A program made the position numbers and the translations under genes. Shown in pieces: positions 13,902 to 19,667 of a stretch of 19,826 bases of DNA (its first letter is position 1; the number at the start of each line of letters is the position of its first letter). The notes beneath the pieces are model-generated. The model was not told the DNA's origin, did no database searches, and saw nothing but the letters and a program-made list of their open reading frames with translations. Origin of the DNA: GWB1-37-8 sp964646925 (lineage in GTDB: Bacteria; Patescibacteriota; Microgenomatia; Levybacterales; UBA12049); NCBI GenBank assembly GCA_964646925.1, contig CAZYIC010000020.1, positions 1 to 19,826 of the forward strand. Direction: 5' to 3'.

Positions 13902-14268
13902 TTTCCTCAAGAATAAGTTTTATCTTGTCAACTATCATATCAGGCGTACTCTGGACTTTTTGCACATAATCTACCGCCCCAAGTTCCAACCCTTGCTTTT
14001 TTATTATATCTTGATCTGCGTTACTCAGGATAAGAACAGGAATATTCTTTTTAAGAAGATCTTGTTTTATTTCTCTTAAAACATGAAGACCGTTAATATC
14101 CGGAAGGATAATATCCAAAACTACCAAATCGTAAAGATTATTTTTAAAAGCATCAAGCCCTTGAGTTCCCGTAGGAAAATCGTCTATGAAAAAACCCGCA
14201 TCTTTTAATTGATTTCTATAAATCTCCCGTATAAAATCCTCGTCTTCAATCAATAGAATTTTTTTCAT
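13894..14268 (-). CDS. Stand-alone response regulator receiver protein (124 aa)
   Basis: A single CheY-like receiver beginning MKKILLIEDEDFIREIYRNQ, with pocket EDED (8-11), phospho-acceptor Asp52 in VLDIILPDING, switch Ser82 in ILSNAD and Lys104 in YVQKVQ. It has no output domain. The open frame runs upstream to 14472, but those 68 residues are out of character with any receiver and lie over the divergent gene, while the ATG at 14268 sits three bases after a predicted transcript start. It is encoded directly upstream of, and overlapping, the GH18 gene. This may tie the kinase signal to cell-envelope remodelling, but no physical evidence for that is in the sequence. Confidence 0.92.
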   Translation of the reverse strand: MKKILLIEDEDFIREIYRNQLKDAGFFIDDFPTGTQGLDAFKNNLYDLVVLDIILPDINGLHVLREIKQDLLKKNIPVLILSNADQDIIKKQGLELGAVDYVQKVQSTPDMIVDKIKLILEEND

Positions 14269-14277
14269 TCTACTAAT

Positions 14278-14306
14278 AGAGTAGCTTAGAAAAATCCTCT
14301 TGTCAA
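14278..14306 (-). promoter_or_regulatory. Promoter of the receiver-GH18 pair
   Basis: TTGACA (14301-14306, minus strand) and TACTCT (14278-14283) are 17 nt apart. The start would lie about three bases before the ATG at 14268. Its -35 is only 8 bases from that of the opposing promoter. Confidence 0.5.
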
Positions 14307-14314
14307 AGGGTGTG

Positions 14315-14343
14315 TTGATTATTTTGAGAAAATGCAATAAGAT
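14315..14343 (+). promoter_or_regulatory. Promoter of the 14350 gene
   Basis: TTGATT (14315-14320) and TAAGAT (14338-14343) are 17 nt apart, and the ATG at 14350 follows 6 nt later, so the transcript should be leaderless. The two divergent promoters share a 66-bp segment and might be co-regulated. Confidence 0.45.
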
Positions 14344-14349
14344 CCAAAT

Positions 14350-14988
14350 ATGGGGATAGAAAATCTGCAGGGATTTAGCCCGGAACAGCAAACCAGGTAT
14401 GTAGAAATGAGGGCATCGTATCGTGCCGAAGAACAAATTCGAGTAATAGAAGGAGAAATTATAATCATTCAATTAAGAGATAGAGCTGGCATGGTGAAAG
14501 CAGAAGGACAAGTCCAGAGAGAAAAACGCGTAGAGAACTACGATTTTACTACCACTGTCTGCCCTGCAGATGGAGGCAGAGAAAGACAAAGAAAATATTT
14601 TGAAGAAGTTTTTACCCCATCTCTGCAAGTACCGTTAGCAAATTTTAATAGGGCTGAAGAAGAAAGATTAAAAAAAAGTTTTGTTAGACGGAAATTTTTG
14701 AAAAGTCTTGGATTTGGCGAACCTCCTTATGTATTTGCGAATTGGAGAGAAGAACAAACTAAAAACATAACCTTCAGAATAGCCCAATCTCCCAAAAATC
14801 CGTCGCTTTTTCTCATACAGACAATTATTAACAATGGAAACTCACCCTTTATTGACCAAAACACATTGTTGGAGCATATCTTATTCTCTCCCGATCCCAA
14901 CCCTGAAAAGCCTTTTGATAAGCCTGTCAAATATTGGAAAGAAAAAGTTTTAGGGCAAAAAACTTCTGAGACGACACCTCGAAGGTGA
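14350..14988 (+). CDS. Unknown soluble protein, paralogue of the 2402 gene (212 aa)
   Basis: The protein begins MGIENLQGFSPEQQTRYVEM and has no membrane segment or signal peptide. The N-terminal 85 residues are charged and probably helical. The C-terminal half (about 85-190) carries the pattern shared with the 2402 gene: FVRRKFLKSLGFGEPP, NWREEQTKNITFRI, SPKNPSLFLIQTI, then NNGNSPFIDQNTLLEH. The match covers spaced Gly-Phe, Trp-Arg-Glu, Asn-Ile, Pro-x-Leu-Phe-Leu and Asn-x-x-Phe-Ile residues in the same order and spacing. The function is unknown. The gene is divergent from the receiver-GH18 pair and convergent with folA. Its stop codon lies inside a small hairpin. Confidence 0.7.
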   Translation: MGIENLQGFSPEQQTRYVEMRASYRAEEQIRVIEGEIIIIQLRDRAGMVKAEGQVQREKRVENYDFTTTVCPADGGRERQRKYFEEVFTPSLQVPLANFNRAEEERLKKSFVRRKFLKSLGFGEPPYVFANWREEQTKNITFRIAQSPKNPSLFLIQTIINNGNSPFIDQNTLLEHILFSPDPNPEKPFDKPVKYWKEKVLGQKTSETTPRR

Positions 14989-15024
14989 ATTAGCCCTTTG
15001 GTCTTGAGCTCAGGGTCGAAAGAC
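14975..15024. repeat. Two small palindromes between convergent genes
   Basis: CACCT-CGA-AGGTG (14975-14987) covers the stop of the 14350 gene. GTCTTGAGC followed by GTCGAAAGAC (15001-15024) pairs GTCTT with AAGAC. The second resembles the widespread intergenic repeat GTCCTGAGCGAAGTCGAAGG. Neither is followed by a T tract, so they are not typical terminators, but they may stop both transcripts. Confidence 0.45.
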
Positions 15025-15045
15025 TTGACGCCTTCTCTCTCCCCC

Positions 15046-15543
15046 CTATTTTTCTAATTCCAAAAAGGTATATTTATATTCTCCGGATTCCCCTTTTTGT
15101 TCAAAAACAATTTTCTTAAACTCTGAATAATCCGGGAAAAACGTATCTGCTTCGGCAGATGCATCAACAATCGTTAAGTATAATTTTTTAACCAAGTTTT
15201 TCCCCAGAGCTTGTTCATAAATCTGTCCCCCCCCAATGACGAAAATTTCCTCTCTCCCCTCCGCTTTTTTTGCAATTTCAATCGCTTCCTCCAAAGATTC
15301 CGCCAGCTTCGCAAGGCGTCCCCTTGCGAAGCTAAGTGATAAATTTCGAGTTACTATAATATTTGTGCGATTTGGTAAGGGTCTGAACGGAAGAGACTCC
15401 CATGTTTTCCTCCCCATTATTATTGGGTGTCCCACAGTTAAAGATTTGAATCTCTGCAAATCTTCTTTTATGTGCCAGAGCAATTTATTATTTTTCCCTA
15501 ATTCCCTGTTGTGTCCAATCGCTGCTATTATTGAAACTTTCAT
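15046..15543 (-). CDS. folA: Dihydrofolate reductase
   Basis: It reduces dihydrofolate, the by-product of ThyA, back to tetrahydrofolate with NADPH. Motifs seen are IAAIGHNRELGKNNKLLWHI (6-25), the catalytic acid Asp28 in KEDLQRFK, GRKTWESLP (44-52), NIIVTRN (61-67) and IGGGQIYEQAL (103-113). At 165 aa the length is usual. Residues 71-80 (SFARGRLAKL) match no conserved part and are encoded by a 12-bp perfect palindrome, so they look like an inserted element between the strand ending in TRN and the helix ESLEEAIEIA. The ATG overlaps the thyA stop by four bases (ATGA), so the two genes are translationally coupled. Confidence 0.95.
   Translation of the reverse strand: MKVSIIAAIGHNRELGKNNKLLWHIKEDLQRFKSLTVGHPIIMGRKTWESLPFRPLPNRTNIIVTRNLSLSFARGRLAKLAESLEEAIEIAKKAEGREEIFVIGGGQIYEQALGKNLVKKLYLTIVDASAEADTFFPDYSEFKKIVFEQKGESGEYKYTFLELEK
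15305..15333. repeat. Palindrome inserted in folA
   Basis: AGCTTCGCAAGG (15305-15316) and CCTTGCGAAGCT (15322-15333) are perfect 12-bp inverted arms around a 5-base loop. The element is GC-rich against the AT-rich gene and begins at a codon boundary (Ser71). It encodes about ten residues between two conserved blocks. Confidence 0.8.
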
Positions 15544-16553
15544 TTTTTCTTTTTTTCGTAAAATCCACCGGCTACTGTTAATTCTCCCTTAATAGGTGGC
15601 CAGGGATTGTAGTTCTCCAAAATTATTTTGTCCGGAGTAAAATCAGAAAGTTTTTCCATTTTCCCAGCTATTTTTATTATCGGGAAAGGACGAGGTTCTC
15701 TTTTCAGCTGTTCCTTAACTTGTTCAATATGGTTTTCATAAATATGCACATCGCCAAAAGTATGAATAAATTCTCCGGGTTGTAATCCTGCAATTTTAGC
15801 AAGAATTATTGTTAAAAGCGCATAACTTGCGATATTAAACGGCACGCCCAAAAATAAATCAGCGCTTCTTTGATAAAGCTGCAAAGAAAGTTTGCCATTG
15901 CGATTGCTTATTTGATACATATTGTGACAAATTGGAAAAAGTGAGGCATCTTCGTAATCTGCCATCGCATAAAGGTATTCAGGATTCCAGGAGTTAACAA
16001 TCAAATTTTTTGCATCCGGATCATCTTTCATTTCCTGCATCACCCAAGCCAGCTGATCAATACCATTACGCTTAATAGTTGGCCCGCCTGCACTTGCCTT
16101 CGCAGAGCGATGGCGGGCAGGCCAATGTCTCCACATTTGTCCATAAATTCTGGGCAACTCCCCCCACCGCCTCGCAAATACCTTGTTTGTTTTTATTCTT
16201 TCAATGAATTGTTCTTTAGTGAAAATTCGCAACCTGGAAGGTTGAGTAGCCTCGCGACCTGCCCGTAAATAATATTTGTAAGGGTAATCGTCCCAGATGT
16301 GAACATTGTTATCTACCAAATATTTTATATTTGTTTGCCCGGAAAAGAACCAATAAAGTTCGTGCAAAACTCCTTTCCAATAAACTCTTTTTGTAGTCAA
16401 AAGCGGGAATCCTTTAGATAAATCATACCGGGTCTGGCGGCCAAAAAGACTATAGAGTTTGATATTTGTCCCGCGATCAACTTTTTTTATCCCGTGCTCC
16501 AATGCTTCTTTAACCAAATCTAAATACTGATATTCCGGATGCTTAATCTTCAT
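15540..16553 (-). CDS. thyA: Thymidylate synthase
   Basis: It methylates dUMP to dTMP with methylene-THF. Motifs seen are RTGTN-type DRGTNIKLYSLFGRQTRYDL (26-45), KGFPLLTTKR (47-56), RIYGQMWRHW (135-144), the catalytic Cys209 in FPICHNMYQ, QRSADLFLGVPFNIASYALL (228-247) and HIYENH (270-275). It is 337 aa against 264 in E. coli; part of the excess is the longer small-domain insertion found in several families, and part is residues 145-157 (PARHRSAKASAGG), encoded by an inserted palindromic element. A second palindrome lies near residues 103-108. The catalytic core is complete, so it should be active. A promoter is visible upstream, and folA follows with an overlapping start. Confidence 0.96.
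   Translation of the reverse strand: MKIKHPEYQYLDLVKEALEHGIKKVDRGTNIKLYSLFGRQTRYDLSKGFPLLTTKRVYWKGVLHELYWFFSGQTNIKYLVDNNVHIWDDYPYKYYLRAGREATQPSRLRIFTKEQFIERIKTNKVFARRWGELPRIYGQMWRHWPARHRSAKASAGGPTIKRNGIDQLAWVMQEMKDDPDAKNLIVNSWNPEYLYAMADYEDASLFPICHNMYQISNRNGKLSLQLYQRSADLFLGVPFNIASYALLTIILAKIAGLQPGEFIHTFGDVHIYENHIEQVKEQLKREPRPFPIIKIAGKMEKLSDFTPDKIILENYNPWPPIKGELTVAGGFYEKKKK
16083..16121. repeat. Palindromic element in frame inside thyA (13 codons)
   Basis: On the minus strand the element runs CCTGCCCGC, 20 bases, then GCAGGCGGG-type end (16083-16121, 39 nt). It starts exactly at a codon boundary and spans 13 whole codons (Pro145 to Gly157). Its ends match the intergenic element at 18857-18896: nine identical bases at one end and ten at the other (CCTGCCCGC and TGCAGGCGGG). 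Confidence 0.8.
16230..16244. repeat. Small palindrome inside thyA
   Basis: CAACCT-GGA-AGGTTG has six-base perfect arms. It encodes the region around QPSRLR, where thymidylate synthases have little conservation, next to a GC-rich stretch (16250-16270). It may be another inserted element or just a chance palindrome. Confidence 0.35.
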
Positions 16554-16567
16554 AAAATCTCGTCTCT

Positions 16568-16596
16568 ACAATAACAAAACCCACAAAAAACCACAA
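16568..16596 (-). promoter_or_regulatory. Promoter of thyA-folA
   Basis: TTGTGG (16591-16596, minus strand), a 17-nt spacer and TATTGT (16568-16573) with a TGT extended -10 give a start about 8 bases before the thyA ATG at 16553. Confidence 0.4.
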
Positions 16597-16632
16597 GAGG
16601 TCAGTCAAATTTCGTCATTAATATGAAAAATT

Positions 16633-18036
16633 TTAATGATACCTAAAGTCTACATATTCGCGGGAAAACATATTGGAATTGAACTCTCCCTCATCCGAAA
16701 GTGTTGGAGCACCTGTATATCTGGTTATTCTTCTACCATCCCTCTCGTATACGATCTTCGTTTGAAACTCCCATCCGGGCGCAAGAGTTCTCCATACTTG
16801 ATCTTCCATTATCTCTACGTCTGTATATCCGATATTATTAAGCCTCGCCCTTGCGACATCAATTGCTCTCGAACGCATTACAAAAGGATGCTCATGCATA
16901 TATTTTTCTTCCAGTTTGCTAACACAATCAAAACAGTAGGTTTTTTCTCCTACATTACATCTGTATATCCCTAAACTAGTACTTACTTCATGCATTCTAA
17001 ACTTTTTGAGAGGAAAATCCATTTCCGCGGAATCCTCTTGCGGCCAAGGAAATTTCCAAGTTGGAATTTTACAATCTTCACATGCCGGAGTTCTTACTTC
17101 CAGATCAAATTTTCCATCCGAGGAAACAACATGAAAAGCATTGTCTTCGACTTTAATATCAACATCCATTTCGCTAGAAGGTTCGCCTTTGTCGTTTATT
17201 AACTGTGCTTGCTTGAGTTTTCTCAAATCATCTACGGTTCGTATGTTCACTTCTTCAGGAATTGATAATCTCATGTTGAGACCATCCTCTCCGCGTATCT
17301 CAACTTCTGGTTTACCATTATGAGCGCATACATAAATATCCTTAAGGATTTTTTGTTTACCTTCTTGCACTAGTTTTCCAGGGGCAAAATGAATCGCAGT
17401 CTTATAGGTGGCCAATGGGAATTCTCGTAGATTATCAGATGTGATTATTCTTTCGGGATCAATTTCATGATTTGATTCTTTCCCTCGACTTATCTCATCT
17501 GATAAACAGCTAAACAACAACGTTCTTTGAGTAGGATTTTCTACGTAATCTATCCATGTTCCATTTTCTTTATCTGCCTTCATTTCGTCATAAGTTAAAT
17601 TGCCAATCGCAGCTTCAATTGCAAGATCATATGCTAGCATTACGGGTCGGTATTCGGTTTCAAAACCAATTGGGGTTGGCTCCATATTGGTTCCAACGTA
17701 TATCCATCCCCCCTCTTCTTTGAAAGAAAATTTTGGATGGTCTCGCCAAAAATCTTTTACCCAATTGATATCTTGCGCTTGGAGTTTGATAATTCGAGCA
17801 AGAGCTAATAATCCTTCTACGTCTTCCCTTCTTGCTCCCACTTCATATCTTGTACCATCACGACTTACACGGGCTATTGCAGGAAGCGACTCGTAGATCT
17901 CATCAACTCCGCCAACGCTGGCTATCCCATCATGAATTAACCATTCTTTTTGCTGAGGATCTTCCGTAAAGCCAAGGGTAACCTTTAACTCTACAGGCAG
18001 CGTACTGAGATTTCTCCAATCTTTTCTCTCAACCAT
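16633..18036 (-). CDS. Unknown protein with two CxxC pairs (467 aa)
   Basis: The protein begins MVERKDWRNLSTLPVELKVT. There is no signal peptide or membrane segment, and the family is not recognised. Two cysteine pairs, C319-x2-C322 (PACEDCK) and C368-x2-C371 (CFDCVSK), with Cys360 nearby, probably bind zinc in a ribbon or treble-clef arrangement. Before them is a beta-rich stretch with acidic repeats (VEIRGEDG, DVDIKVEDNAFHVVSSDGKF, residues 245-315), and after them a helix with RSRAIDVARARLN (388-400). The gene lies among dTMP-synthesis genes (thyA downstream, dcd upstream), but this position alone does not show its function. It has its own near-leaderless promoter. It is complete: the start is supported by that promoter and the stop is followed by a short gap before thyA. 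Confidence 0.7.
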   Translation of the reverse strand: MVERKDWRNLSTLPVELKVTLGFTEDPQQKEWLIHDGIASVGGVDEIYESLPAIARVSRDGTRYEVGARREDVEGLLALARIIKLQAQDINWVKDFWRDHPKFSFKEEGGWIYVGTNMEPTPIGFETEYRPVMLAYDLAIEAAIGNLTYDEMKADKENGTWIDYVENPTQRTLLFSCLSDEISRGKESNHEIDPERIITSDNLREFPLATYKTAIHFAPGKLVQEGKQKILKDIYVCAHNGKPEVEIRGEDGLNMRLSIPEEVNIRTVDDLRKLKQAQLINDKGEPSSEMDVDIKVEDNAFHVVSSDGKFDLEVRTPACEDCKIPTWKFPWPQEDSAEMDFPLKKFRMHEVSTSLGIYRCNVGEKTYCFDCVSKLEEKYMHEHPFVMRSRAIDVARARLNNIGYTDVEIMEDQVWRTLAPGWEFQTKIVYERDGRRITRYTGAPTLSDEGEFNSNMFSREYVDFRYH

Positions 18037-18046
18037 ATCAGAGGCA

Positions 18047-18074
18047 GTTATAGGATTGAATTCTACATTAACAA
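18047..18074 (-). promoter_or_regulatory. Promoter of the 467-aa gene
   Basis: TTGTTA (18069-18074, minus strand) and TATAAC (18047-18052) are 16 nt apart. The start would be about 3-4 bases before the ATG at 18036, another near-leaderless arrangement. Confidence 0.5.
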
Positions 18075-18095
18075 GCGCTTTAAAACAACTTTAGA

Positions 18096-18121
18096 ATATT
18101 GCGCAGACCAGATATTGTGCA
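18096..18121. repeat. Direct repeat ATATTGYGCA
   Basis: ATATTGCGCA (18096-18105) and ATATTGTGCA (18112-18121) lie 16 bases apart, upstream of the promoter of the 467-aa gene. The spacing could suit a regulator, but no protein is identified. Confidence 0.3.
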
Positions 18122-18156
18122 AACCGGGTTTGAAATAGATAGACAAACAAGGATAA

Positions 18157-18765
18157 TTAAACCTGTTTCTCTTTTTTCCTCGCTGTTACTCTTCCACCTT
18201 GCCATTGACCCCTATACATTGACCCTCCGCCTTTGACCTCTGAGAATTGAATGTGAACAAAACGTGCGCCCATTTCGATCTCAACAGTTATCGGACCTTC
18301 ATTTGATAATCCGAATGTTAGTCCCCCACAATATCCCGGCGGAACATTTCCGGTACGAATGAACAAACCCGAACGATAAGTCGTCGAACGGGGAGTAATT
18401 GACGCGGTCAAATTCGCAGGCATATTCACTGACTCAATAGTCTTAACCAAGAAAAAATCCCCAGGCTTAATAATAACCTTACTCTTTTTAGCCTCTCTAA
18501 TCTTGATGCGATCGCTTTGTTGTTCGTGAGGCTGATTAAAGTTATCGTTCTTATTATTTTTTTCGCTATACCTTGCAATAAGTTCTATTTCTGCTGTTTT
18601 TCGGTGAGTCTCACCCAAAAACGCATCGCCTGAAATTTTATAAACTTCTCCAAGACGCAAATCAAACCCCGCGCCTTCAGGATTGGTCAGCTCGCGCTCA
18701 CTCAAGCCTTCAACTAATTTTATTTTCTTTACTAATTGTAAAAGTTGTTTCGGTCCCAGTATCAT
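18157..18765 (-). CDS. dCTP deaminase/dUTPase-fold protein with an altered active site
   Basis: The fold signatures are present: SxDLRLG-type GAGFDLRLG (31-39), KPGDFFLVKTIESVNMP (100-116), TPRSTTYRSGLF (124-135) and YRGQWQGGRV (184-193). In dCTP deaminases the helix-strand block reads D-P-G-W-x-G followed by L-E-F-x-N, with a catalytic Glu; here it reads NVPPGYCGGLTFGLSN, so the Asp is Pro142 and the Glu is Gly152, while Asn155 is kept. Residues 63-96 are a longer, charged insertion. Trimeric dUTPase motifs also lack their Asp. It may be a divergent or inactive member, or use other residues. A second dCTP deaminase lies at the window end, so activity need not be lost. It is transcribed with tmk upstream; no Shine-Dalgarno is visible. 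Confidence 0.78.
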   Translation of the reverse strand: MILGPKQLLQLVKKIKLVEGLSERELTNPEGAGFDLRLGEVYKISGDAFLGETHRKTAEIELIARYSEKNNKNDNFNQPHEQQSDRIKIREAKKSKVIIKPGDFFLVKTIESVNMPANLTASITPRSTTYRSGLFIRTGNVPPGYCGGLTFGLSNEGPITVEIEMGARFVHIQFSEVKGGGSMYRGQWQGGRVTARKKEKQV

Positions 18766-18856
18766 AATTAATTTTTAATTTGAAATTTTCAATTTTTAAT
18801 GAAATCTAAATACTTTAATTTTTAATTTTAAATATTTAATCATTTGAAATTGATTA
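18766..18856. other. AT-rich intergenic stretch
   Basis: This stretch between the dCTP deaminase-fold gene and the palindrome is nearly all A/T, with repeated ATTAAAAATT and TTGAAATTTTCAA-like pieces. It contains no gene. A promoter cannot be told apart from the background. Confidence 0.5.
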
Positions 18857-18896
18857 CCTGCCCGCAATTGCTGAAGCAATAGCTTCTGCAGGCGGG
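18857..18896. repeat. Intergenic copy of the thyA palindromic element
   Basis: CCTGCCCGC (18857-18865) to TGCAGGCGGG (18887-18896) forms an imperfect hairpin: CCCGC with GCGGG, GC with GC, and GAAGC-AATA-GCTTC at the tip. The ends are identical to the element in thyA, but the middle differs. It sits five bases before the tmk stop codon and may act as its terminator hairpin. Confidence 0.8.
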
Positions 18897-18900
18897 GAAA

Positions 18901-19572
18901 TTAAGAATTAGAAATTTTACTAATAATTCTCCCCGTAACTTCCCCTACCTCTCCCTCCCCATCCACAACTGTTATCTCTTTGGCAAACTTCCCCGCCAGC
19001 CAATCATACCCTTTTTTTAATTTTTCAATTTTTTCAACTTTTTCATAAATTTCTATTTTTTGTGTTTTTTGGGCAATTCTTGCCATTGCAACCTTCACTG
19101 ATACTGAAAGATAAAAAGTAAAATCAGGAACAATAAACTGATGATACATAGAAAGTATACTGTATGCAGTCATAAGTCTTTCTCTATCATTTTTATTATC
19201 CAAAGCATCCACATCCAACATCCCATAAACAAGTGCTGACCAAAGGTAGCGGTCGGAAATAACGGTTATGCCCTTTTCCAAGTATTTCTTTATTTCTTCC
19301 TGGTGAACCGCTCTATCTGCCGCAAATAAATATTGAAGAGAAACAGGAGGAAGTCTGAGTTTTCCTGATAAAACATCCTGCAGCATGCGGCCCAACACAC
19401 CATTCGTCGGTTCTTTTGTAAAAACTGCTTTAATTCCCTTCCTGCTTAAAACCTCTACAATCTTGTGCGCTTGAGTGGTCTTCCCAGACCCATCAATTCC
19501 CTCTAAAACAACAAGCTTGCCAGGATAAGGATTTCTCTTGAGATCAATGTCGAATTCAACGTGATACTCCAT
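18901..19572 (-). CDS. tmk: Thymidylate kinase
   Basis: It phosphorylates dTMP to dTDP, the step after ThyA. The P-loop is GIDGSGKT (25-32) in VVLEGIDGSGKTTQA; FTKEPTNGVLGRML (51-64) carries the substrate-binding region; YLFAADRAVHQEEI (81-94) and the DRY motif (107-109) in ISDRYLWSALVYG follow. It is 223 aa, with about 16 residues (EYHVEFDIDLKRNPYPG) before the usual start; no later Met or SD offers a shorter form. The LID region is short and lysine-rich (IAQKTQKIEIYEKVEK). The C-terminus reads EITVVDGEGEVGEVTGRI. It lies between two deaminase-fold genes on the same strand. The ATG has no Shine-Dalgarno. Confidence 0.94.
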   Translation of the reverse strand: MEYHVEFDIDLKRNPYPGKLVVLEGIDGSGKTTQAHKIVEVLSRKGIKAVFTKEPTNGVLGRMLQDVLSGKLRLPPVSLQYLFAADRAVHQEEIKKYLEKGITVISDRYLWSALVYGMLDVDALDNKNDRERLMTAYSILSMYHQFIVPDFTFYLSVSVKVAMARIAQKTQKIEIYEKVEKIEKLKKGYDWLAGKFAKEITVVDGEGEVGEVTGRIISKISNS

Positions 19573-19596
19573 AACTAAATTAAAAAATCAAAATGC

Positions 19597-19667
19597 AAAA
19601 GTCAAAATTGCAATTCAAAATTCAAAACTTTTTTACTTTTTACTTGTATTTTTGAGTTTTGACTTTT
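19597..19667. repeat. AT-rich inverted repeat between dcd and tmk
   Basis: AAAAGTCAAAA (19597-19607) and TTTTGACTTTT (19657-19667) are perfect 11-base inverted arms 49 bases apart, amid further CAAAA and TTTTGA strings. The second arm covers the stop of the partial gene beyond. It may end that transcript or be low-complexity drift. Confidence 0.45.

Noticed and set aside
14269..14472. 68-residue N-terminal extension of the receiver at 13894
   Set aside because: It overlaps the divergent 14350 gene and its promoter, and receivers begin at the MKKILLIEDED block.
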